Positions 6,615-11,768 of a stretch of 11,768 nt of DNA are shown here, in pieces. A program made the translations under genes and the position numbers. Under the pieces are notes generated by a model that saw nothing but the letters and a program-made list of their open reading frames with translations, was not told the origin of the DNA and ran no database searches. Location of the stretch: positions 1-11,768 of the forward strand of contig MZXQ01000062.1 of NCBI GenBank assembly GCA_002926195.1. Reading direction: 5' to 3'. This stretch comes from Candidatus Methanomarinus sp. HR1. GTDB lineage: Archaea; Halobacteriota; Methanosarcinia; Methanosarcinales; Methanocomedenaceae. How positions within the stretch are numbered: position 1 is the first letter of the stretch; every line of letters starts with the position of its first letter.

Positions 6615-7004
6615 TTATTTCCCTCCATTATATACTTTAAGAACCACATCTACTGTGCTAAGCACCTCGTCATCGGTGGGTTCGAGTGTGATCTTGCTTC
6701 CTTTATATCGTGGAGAACCTGTGGAAAATGTATCAGGATCAATAATTACATTCGCCCAGATTGCTCTTGGCATAAAGACATGCCCGGGACGGACCGAGTC
6801 AGTGGATTTCGTATACACCGAAACAGTGTGTTTACCATCCATACTGGTCATCTTTACTTTTTTGGGATTTCCCATGGCTTCAAAGTCCTCGGGAGCTATC
6901 CAGCAAACGGCACATTCGACCATGTAATCATGTGTATTCTTGTTACCTCCTTTGGCAAGCCTGCCTTCGTTAATCGTACTTCCTGTATTAAGTATTGCTT
7001 CCAT
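6615..7004 (-). CDS. fmdD: Formylmethanofuran dehydrogenase subunit D
   Basis: A 129-residue protein with the molybdopterin dinucleotide-binding beta-barrel fold. It completes the cofactor pocket of FmdB, which lacks this C-terminal domain found in one-chain formate dehydrogenases. Recognisable are the N-terminal DYMVECAVCWIAPED (about 26-40) and the cofactor-side RPGHVFMPRAIWANVI (about 72-87). A GAGGTG ribosome site lies six bases before the ATG, ten bases after the end of fmdC. Length and sequence are normal for the family. Confidence 0.92.
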   Translation of the reverse strand: MEAILNTGSTINEGRLAKGGNKNTHDYMVECAVCWIAPEDFEAMGNPKKVKMTSMDGKHTVSVYTKSTDSVRPGHVFMPRAIWANVIIDPDTFSTGSPRYKGSKITLEPTDDEVLSTVDVVLKVYNGGK

Positions 7005-7014
7005 CTAAATCACC

Positions 7015-7824
7015 TCACAATCCCTCATTAGCATTCTTTGATACATACAGTGCACCTTTGGTCCGCGCAACAATTGCATGGTCACCGGAAAATTGAAGAA
7101 AATCACCCTGACATGTGATGTCATCGAACGTAAGATCGCTTTGAGTATCCACATACTCAAATCCTGGCAAAAAGTTTTTAATATGGCCAGTAACAACTAT
7201 TGTTCCGCCTGACATTTCTGCTCCGACACCACGGTTGGCATCTCCTTTAACTACAATTAGGCCGGCATTTTGCCGTATGCCGCAGAAATTTTCAACGCTG
7301 CCCGTAACTACGATCTCTCCTCCACTCATACCTCCGCCAAGCTGGCTTACAGCATTCCCGTCGATAAGGATTCTACCGCCAGTCATTCCATGCCAGCTTC
7401 CACGATAAGCACAGCCGATATGATCTTTACCATTACCCATTATATGTAGCAATCCACCTTTCATTTCCATGCCAGCCCAGGATTCGACATCGCCTGTTAC
7501 TACAATCTCTCCGCCATTCATCTCGGAACCAACATGCATACCTGCCGAACCATTAATTTTTATCTTTCCGGCAGTCATACCAGCGCCTATACGTTTGACT
7601 CTGGTGACATCGCCATCTATGACAATGGATGTTTCCTGCGGGGAACTTGCTGCGTTACCCTTCACATCAAAAAAATCAGACAACGGGAGTTGTTTCGGAC
7701 CCTGCCATACAAGTAAATTTTTTATCTCATCTGTACTCTTTGAGGCAAAGATATCAGGTATTATTACCTCTGCTTCAATCATAATATCAATCTTACCAAC
7801 TGGTGTTAATATAATTTCTGTCAT
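7015..7824 (-). CDS. fmdC: Formylmethanofuran dehydrogenase subunit C
   Basis: The 269-residue product is the right-handed beta-helix subunit, related to the C-terminal domain of glutamate synthase. From about residue 80 it contains about seven copies of the repeat G-x-x-M-x-G-G-x-I-x-V-x-G (for example SEMNGGEIVVTG, GGGMSGGEIVVTG, AEMSGGTIVVTG), each a turn of the helix. In the known Fwd structure this subunit bridges the FmdA and FmdB/D parts. The N-terminal part (EIILTPVGKIDIMIEAEVIIP) is the usual cap. A GAGAGGTG site stands before the ATG, four bases downstream of the fmdA stop. Confidence 0.95.
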   Translation of the reverse strand: MTEIILTPVGKIDIMIEAEVIIPDIFASKSTDEIKNLLVWQGPKQLPLSDFFDVKGNAASSPQETSIVIDGDVTRVKRIGAGMTAGKIKINGSAGMHVGSEMNGGEIVVTGDVESWAGMEMKGGLLHIMGNGKDHIGCAYRGSWHGMTGGRILIDGNAVSQLGGGMSGGEIVVTGSVENFCGIRQNAGLIVVKGDANRGVGAEMSGGTIVVTGHIKNFLPGFEYVDTQSDLTFDDITCQGDFLQFSGDHAIVARTKGALYVSKNANEGL

Positions 7825-7828
7825 AAAA

Positions 7829-9583
7829 TCACCTCTCGTTATTTACCTTAATCGGTGTGGGATTCATAAGATATTTCTCTGGTGTAGGATAATTAGCAAA
7901 TCCGACAGTGTAGTACTTGAACCACTCTTTAACATCCAAGAGCATCTCCTTCTCACCTTCGTCCTTAACTGTTATATCGGAATAATATGTCCTCTTCTCA
8001 GGTATCATTTTGATCTCACCCTGTTGAGAAACAACCTGTCCATCTTTTATAGTGTACTCTGCCTGCTCAAAGTTACTGATCACTTGCTCGTAATTACGGG
8101 TGTTCAGTTTGGTCGGGTCAATGTTGTATATCGTAACATCACCATCAGCACCTATTCCAAGGCTGCCTTTGCGGTGTGATATGCCAACTGTCCTGGCAGG
8201 ATTAGCTCTGGTCAAAATGGCGATATCATAAAGTGATAATTCCCGGTCCACGCCGCCAAGATCGCTTCTATCACGTGCCCAGGCATGACATTCACCGAAG
8301 GTTTTTTCTCTTGCTTCCTGTGACATGAGCCATGCAATGATCTGTGGATATTTCAAAAATGTCCCACCATTCGGGTGATCGGTCGTCATAATAGACTTCC
8401 ATACATCTTCTACCATAAGTAGTAGTTCAAGACCCATTGCCCACTGAACGCTGTGTATAGGATTAGCCTTGAGGTACGTAAACGGTATTACACCAGAGCC
8501 ACATTCCATCTCAATATCAGTATTTGACCACTTATTACCTGTAAGGGCATACAGATTGTGTATGGCCGGACCGTCACCTGTCATGACAGTTGCTTCTCCG
8601 AAAGGAACACAACCGCTGTCCATAACAATGAAATCGGTCTTGTTCACATAATCTATGATATCTTTTGTTCCTGACTCGAAGTCGCCCCAGCTGGTTCCGC
8701 CAAAACTATTAAACTGTGCATGGGTAAGATACACAGACTGCATTCTCTTTGAATCAATCTTGGTCTCGGCCCATTCAACATCCAGATTCTGGTTTGCCTT
8801 GATTTTATTTGGTATGGCAAGTGATTCTCTGGTTATATCACAACATCCTGGCTGTCCGAGATTATTACAGTGCAGGTGCATGGACATTGGCATACCGAGA
8901 AGTTCATTGATCTCACATAACCCGTGAATGATCTCTCTTGGAGAAATATCAAAATGGATATTAGCTTCATCGAGTGAGCCTACGTTTCTTGCCCAACCCC
9001 AGTTCTCTACTCCGGCAGGATTAACGCATTTGATCCCGTAGGTTTTGTGGGTTTTCATCATCCACGCGACATAATTTGCTGCTCTTTCTATATCACCATC
9101 ACGCAAATAGCGCATTATAAACCAGTTGTTACCCAGTACAAGATAACCGCCTGTGTCTATCATGGGGATCGAGCGCATCTCTTCATGTGTATGACGTGCC
9201 TCAAGTGGCGGAACTGCAGCTTCAAAGACAGTGGTATATCCCATCTGGGAATATTCATATCCTTCAAGATAGACAGATGGAACGGTATAACCGGAACCGG
9301 AGTGAGTGAGTGCGGTCTTTCCCCTGGCCCACTTGTAACTGTCCTCAGGACGCATTATTCTTCCGACGTTGACCTTCGCGCCTGCTATATGGGAATGCGA
9401 ATCAACACCGCCAGGCATAACAGTCATACCCTTTGCATCAATGGACTTTGCATTTCGTATCTCAGATTCGAATAGTTCAGAAACTACTTTTCCATCCCTG
9501 ATGAAAATGTCCATTTTCTCCCCATCTATCTCGTTTAACGGATCAAACACGTATCCATTCTTGATCTCTATTGTTTGTGCCAT
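7829..9583 (-). CDS. fmdA: Formylmethanofuran dehydrogenase subunit A, zinc amidohydrolase
   Basis: The product has 584 residues from the chosen start and is the binuclear-zinc amidohydrolase that condenses formate, delivered through an internal tunnel, with methanofuran. Metal-site residues visible are His63 and His65 (DSHSHIAG), Lys185 as the likely carboxylated lysine (YGIKCVNPAG), His236 and His238 (MHLHCNN), His288 (LTHAQFNSFGG) and Asp402 (TTDHPNGG). A longer frame opens 25 codons upstream, but those residues lie inside fmdF; the start at 9583 has AAGGAGGT six bases upstream and begins MAQTIEIKNGYVFDP as in the family. The ATG shares one base with the fmdF TAA (TAATG). All expected catalytic residues are present. 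Confidence 0.96.
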   Translation of the reverse strand: MAQTIEIKNGYVFDPLNEIDGEKMDIFIRDGKVVSELFESEIRNAKSIDAKGMTVMPGGVDSHSHIAGAKVNVGRIMRPEDSYKWARGKTALTHSGSGYTVPSVYLEGYEYSQMGYTTVFEAAVPPLEARHTHEEMRSIPMIDTGGYLVLGNNWFIMRYLRDGDIERAANYVAWMMKTHKTYGIKCVNPAGVENWGWARNVGSLDEANIHFDISPREIIHGLCEINELLGMPMSMHLHCNNLGQPGCCDITRESLAIPNKIKANQNLDVEWAETKIDSKRMQSVYLTHAQFNSFGGTSWGDFESGTKDIIDYVNKTDFIVMDSGCVPFGEATVMTGDGPAIHNLYALTGNKWSNTDIEMECGSGVIPFTYLKANPIHSVQWAMGLELLLMVEDVWKSIMTTDHPNGGTFLKYPQIIAWLMSQEAREKTFGECHAWARDRSDLGGVDRELSLYDIAILTRANPARTVGISHRKGSLGIGADGDVTIYNIDPTKLNTRNYEQVISNFEQAEYTIKDGQVVSQQGEIKMIPEKRTYYSDITVKDEGEKEMLLDVKEWFKYYTVGFANYPTPEKYLMNPTPIKVNNER

Positions 9584-10608
9584 TATTCTACCTCCTTTTT
9601 CGTAAGACTTATCGCATTCACAGGACAGATCATGACGCATGAGCCGCAGTTTCCGCAAAGTTCATGGTTATACACTGTAATAACACCGTTCAAAACCTCG
9701 AGTAGTGGCTTGCTATCCAGTTCATTAAGATGCCCGGAAGCAAGATAAGGGTCTGATGACGCGTTTACCGGACAGACTATGACACAGTTCCCGCATCCGA
9801 GACATGCATCTTCGTCTGTAACAAGGGTTGATGTCTGCGTTGGTCTTGGAGTGGGTATGCCAGTGATCTTCTTCTCATATGGCTTTTTCTTTGACATTTC
9901 CGGCACTATCGCATTCTTTGTAACTGTTATAGCATCTACCGGACATGATATTGCACAAGCACCACAGTATATGCATGCATCCGGGCGCTGAGTAATCTTT
10001 TCAACTCTTTCGCCCGGACCCCATTTGCGAGCGAAGATGGCATTACATGGACACACATCTATACAGGTACGGCACGTCTGGCAAACATCTTCGTCTGTTT
10101 TCCATTCGCCTGCAAATGGCTTCTCAACTGTGATGGCATTTACGGGGCAGACAGCTTCGCACCAACCACAGTGAACGCAAGACTCTTTATCAATTATGGT
10201 CTCACCCTCTACGCTGGTACTGCCATCATTAGCAAGCCGCCACTTGACCGTAATACATTCCTGCGGGCAGACCTGCTCACAAAGACCGCAGTGTACACAG
10301 TCGTCATTGACGGTAGTGGGCTTTAAGGCACCACACAGATATGTTTCATCTTTCACCGGATTGCCATCCAGTCTCATTTCCAGTGCGCCGGTCGGGCACA
10401 CCTTGGTACACATACCGCACACATTGCAAGTGTCACGATTATTTTCCAGAAAATCCTGGTCAATAAGTCCTCTTGTAATAGCTCCTACAGATCCTATTAC
10501 CAGAGACTCTTTCGGACAAGCCATGATGCAAGTTCCACAGCCTATGCATTTGTCTGGTATATACACCAGTTGCTTATCATCTTTTGTTTGAAACACCGAT
10601 TCATTCAT
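9583..10608 (-). CDS. fmdF: Formylmethanofuran dehydrogenase subunit F, polyferredoxin
   Basis: The 341-residue polyferredoxin carries electrons between a soluble ferredoxin or heterodisulfide reductase partner and the FmdB site. Eight CxxCxxCxxxCP motifs are present (CIGCGTCIMACP, CNVCGMCTKVCP, CVHCGLCEQVCP, CVHCGWCEAVCP, CQTCRTCIDVCP, CIYCGACAISCP, CLGCGNCVIVCP, CGNCGSCVMICP), enough for eight [4Fe-4S] clusters as in the characterised FwdF. A charged spacer with TGIPTPRPTQ separates motif six from seven. The start at 10608 is chosen over the ATG at 10629 because GGAGG (10616-10620) lies seven bases before it; the earlier ATG directly follows the fmdE stop and has no site of its own. Confidence 0.95.
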   Translation of the reverse strand: MNESVFQTKDDKQLVYIPDKCIGCGTCIMACPKESLVIGSVGAITRGLIDQDFLENNRDTCNVCGMCTKVCPTGALEMRLDGNPVKDETYLCGALKPTTVNDDCVHCGLCEQVCPQECITVKWRLANDGSTSVEGETIIDKESCVHCGWCEAVCPVNAITVEKPFAGEWKTDEDVCQTCRTCIDVCPCNAIFARKWGPGERVEKITQRPDACIYCGACAISCPVDAITVTKNAIVPEMSKKKPYEKKITGIPTPRPTQTSTLVTDEDACLGCGNCVIVCPVNASSDPYLASGHLNELDSKPLLEVLNGVITVYNHELCGNCGSCVMICPVNAISLTKKEVE

Positions 10609-10615
10609 ATTATTT

Positions 10616-10620
10616 CCTCC
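10616..10620 (-). promoter_or_regulatory. Ribosome binding site fixing the fmdF start
   Basis: GGAGG on the minus strand lies seven bases before the ATG at 10606-10608 and inside the longer alternative frame, so it selects the shorter fmdF product. Confidence 0.7.
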
Positions 10621-10629
10621 ATAATCCAT

Positions 10630-11199
10630 CTATGCTGTGCATGTATTGCAGAGAGTTTCTTCATCCTTACAAACAAAATATTCACCGCATCTTTTACACA
10701 CTGCTACGCACTTGGCTTGCTTTATGGGAACATCTACATTTACCATTTCATAACTGTACACATCTTCCCCGGCTTTTTGAAGATCATAAATTGCTTCTTC
10801 ATGGGGGACTTTCTGAGTATTCAGGTACCATGCATGTAATCTCGGATATTTTTGGGTTTTGTTGGGGTCGAGATATATTCTGATCCCACGTGCGGATGTT
10901 TCATCAGGTGGAACATGTCTGTTTATTACTACTGCCATTTTCCCGCAGTCAATAATTTTCAGTCCCTTATTCCCGATTGTAGCACCCCCCAGTATCTGAA
11001 AAGCATCCGGAATACAGTTGTATGTCTCGCAGGTCGCATATATACGCTCTTCATTTTGCAAATCAAGTATCTGCTTAGCAATGTTGAACATCTGTATACC
11101 TATGAAAGCTCCTGTACTCAGGTATCCATGGAACGGAACTACTCTTTCTATCTGCGAAATCAACTTTGTGTCTTCTATCTGTTTGATGATCTTATTCAT
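10630..11199 (-). CDS. fmdE: FmdE family protein with C-terminal zinc ribbon
   Basis: A 189-residue FmdE family member, first gene of the operon. The N-terminal domain shows the family signature FHGYLSTGAFIGIQMF (23-38) and CETYNCIPDAFQILGGATIG (57-76), with H24, C57 and C62 as possible metal ligands. The C-terminal zinc ribbon has C168-x2-C171 and C184-x2-C187, with further cysteines at 164 and 177. FmdE co-purifies or is co-transcribed with molybdenum Fmd in Methanosarcina, but its job is not settled; a chaperone or metal-handling role is often assumed. GGAG lies eight bases before the ATG. The stop is TAG and the next codon in frame is the upstream ATG of fmdF, so read-through would join the two proteins. 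Confidence 0.9.
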   Translation of the reverse strand: MNKIIKQIEDTKLISQIERVVPFHGYLSTGAFIGIQMFNIAKQILDLQNEERIYATCETYNCIPDAFQILGGATIGNKGLKIIDCGKMAVVINRHVPPDETSARGIRIYLDPNKTQKYPRLHAWYLNTQKVPHEEAIYDLQKAGEDVYSYEMVNVDVPIKQAKCVAVCKRCGEYFVCKDEETLCNTCTA

Positions 11200-11283
11200 A
11201 TGAAAAACTCCGGTTCCATGGAAGTCATATCAGTTTATTGGCAAATGTTTGTCAAATTGTGAGTTCAAGCGTGTTATTATTTT

Positions 11284-11357
11284 ACTTAAACTTAACGAAA
11301 TTAGTTTCATTTTATGTTGATTGTAAGTGATTATACTTACGGTGAATGAGATTTCAC
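11284..11357. promoter_or_regulatory. Cluster of ACTTA half-sites and inverted repeats upstream of fmdE
   Basis: ACTTA occurs twice in direct order (11284-11288 and 11290-11294) and again as an inverted pair GTAAGT (11323-11328) and ACTTAC (11335-11340) with six bases between. One base further, GTGAA (11342-11346) and TTCAC (11353-11357) form a second inverted pair, again with a six-base spacer. A minus-strand TATA-like TTTAAGTA covers 11283-11290, within the half-site cluster. This arrangement suggests a regulator of the fmd operon; the regulator is not in the window. Confidence 0.4.
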
Positions 11358-11430
11358 ATGGCAAAATCTGTAAGATAACATCCCGGAAGAAGACATAATA
11401 ATTAAATTGTATGTGTTTATTAGATCAGTA

Positions 11431-11438
11431 TTTATAAA
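11431..11438. promoter_or_regulatory. Strong TATA-like sequence
   Basis: TTTATAAA matches the archaeal TATA consensus and is symmetric, so it could serve either strand. On the plus strand transcription would begin near 11461, giving an 86-base leader for the ATPase or a separate short transcript ending at the nearby T7 run. Confidence 0.35.
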
Positions 11439-11513
11439 TTCATCGCCAGGACATGGAATGGGTTATTATTTTTTTGGGGGATAGCCTGGGTTCGATTCAT
11501 ATGATTCAAAAGG

Positions 11514-11520
11514 TTTAAAT
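11514..11520 (+). promoter_or_regulatory. Proximal TATA box of the ATPase gene
   Basis: TTTAAAT is centred 30 bases before the ATG at 11547. Transcription would start about three bases before the ATG, that is, an almost leaderless message. This agrees with the lack of any Shine-Dalgarno site there. Confidence 0.45.
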
Positions 11521-11560
11521 TTGATTACTGACTAGTAAATTACTGTATGGTAATCAAATT
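11518..11560. repeat. 11-bp inverted repeat spanning the ATPase start
   Basis: AATTTGATTAC (11518-11528) and GTAATCAAATT (11550-11560) are perfect inverted copies with 21 bases between. The left arm overlaps the proximal TATA box and the right arm begins at the first base of the second codon. It could be an operator for self-repression, or a hairpin that controls translation. Confidence 0.55.
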
Positions 11561-11768
11561 CCATGATAGAGAAAAAGAACTGCAATTTATTGAAGACATC
11601 TACGAAAAAAGATCGATAAAATCAATAATGATGGTTCTGTATGGACGCCGGCGGGTAGGCAAAACAACGCTTATAAAGAAATTTATTGATGGGCGTAAGT
11701 TCCTCTATCTATTTATAGAACTAAAAACTGAAAAAGAATTACTTGCAGAGCTAGAGGATTCTTTAACC
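11547..11768 (+). CDS. Archaeal P-loop ATPase, 5' part only
   Basis: Seventy-four codons are present before the window ends. The start MVIKFHDREKELQFIEDIY and the Walker A motif YGRRRVGKTTLIKKF (about 32-46) are typical of the archaeal ATPase family (PF01637) whose full members have about 350-470 residues and often a C-terminal DUF234 domain. These STAND-like AAA proteins occur in many copies in archaeal genomes and their function is mostly unknown. The later strand FLYLFIELK also fits the family. The C-terminal part, including the Walker B motif, cannot be seen. It is divergent from the fmd operon and has its own promoter. Confidence 0.85.
   Translation, partial: MVIKFHDREKELQFIEDIYEKRSIKSIMMVLYGRRRVGKTTLIKKFIDGRKFLYLFIELKTEKELLAELEDSLT

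Larger units (their letters stand above)
11200..11546. other. Divergent intergenic control region
   Basis: This 347-base stretch separates the minus-strand fmd operon from the plus-strand ATPase gene. No coding frame is convincing. It is AT-rich and holds, from fmdE outward, an A/T-rich probable promoter zone (11280-11320), repeated ACTTA half-sites, two adjacent inverted repeats (11323-11357), a good TATA sequence (11431-11438), a T7 run (about 11469-11475) and the ATPase promoter. Confidence 0.5.

Noticed and set aside
7469..8179. Long plus-strand open frame across the fmdC/fmdA junction
   Set aside because: It is the complement of the conserved fmdC repeats, and Ser/Pro/Ile-rich translation is expected from that.
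9047..9475. Plus-strand open frame inside fmdA
   Set aside because: It lies antisense to a gene with full family conservation and has no ribosome site or recognisable domain.
9584..9658. Longer fmdA with 25 extra N-terminal residues
   Set aside because: The extension lies in the end of fmdF, has no similarity to the family, and a strong ribosome site serves the ATG at 9583.
10609..10629. fmdF starting seven codons earlier
   Set aside because: No ribosome site precedes that ATG, while GGAGG is well placed for the ATG at 10608.
11475..11500. tRNA-like T-loop (GGTTCGATTC) near the right end
   Set aside because: No matching five-pair T stem, acceptor stem or anticodon arm can be formed around it.
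1..11768. CRISPR array, insertion sequence or phage genes
   Set aside because: No spaced repeats, transposase motifs or terminal inverted repeats of an element were found.

Overview
The window is archaeal and most likely comes from a methanogen or relative of the Methanosarcinales. The minus strand carries a complete formylmethanofuran dehydrogenase operon in the order fmdE-F-A-C-D-B, the order known for the molybdenum enzyme of Methanosarcina. Promoters are TATA-like, there is a bacterial-type DEAD-box helicase behind a long leader, and one secreted protein ends in a PGF-CTERM-like archaeosortase tail. A cold-tolerant genus such as Methanococcoides or Methanolobus is possible from the helicase and its leader, but that is inference. 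TGA is an ordinary stop here: it ends fmdA, fmdC, fmdB and fdhD.

Left part (1-2251, plus strand). A decayed TPR gene (185-439) with an in-frame TGA is followed by a Thr/Pro-rich lipoprotein with a PsbP-like domain and by a secreted protein with LEA14-like beta domains and a C-terminal membrane tail. The last two are probably co-transcribed surface proteins of unknown role.

Middle (2252-4504). A 360-base gap rich in inverted repeats leads into a DEAD-box RNA helicase (2612-3832) with T-run terminators behind it. Just before the helicase start, two mutually exclusive hairpins share one segment that ends in a T8 tract. This looks like an RNA switch and is the most interesting signal in the window. 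A small DedA/YqaA-type membrane protein follows (4014-4448), with an inverted repeat flanking its TATA-like box.

Right part (4505-11199, minus strand). The operon fmdEFACDB-fdhD encodes the first enzyme of CO2 reduction in methanogenesis, which is the last oxidative step when methyl groups are disproportionated. FmdA is the zinc amidohydrolase that joins formate to methanofuran. FmdB and FmdD form the metal-pterin formate dehydrogenase module. FmdC is the beta-helix partner, FmdF is an eight-cluster polyferredoxin and FmdE is a zinc-ribbon accessory protein. Genes overlap or lie a few bases apart, usually with strong Shine-Dalgarno sites. The last gene, an FdhD-type cofactor sulfurtransferase with diverged motifs, overlaps fmdB by ATGA and probably matures this enzyme.

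Right end (11200-11768). A 347-base divergent intergenic region holds clustered ACTTA half-sites and inverted repeats upstream of fmdE. It also holds a TATA box and an 11-bp inverted repeat around the start of a plus-strand archaeal P-loop ATPase gene that runs off the window.
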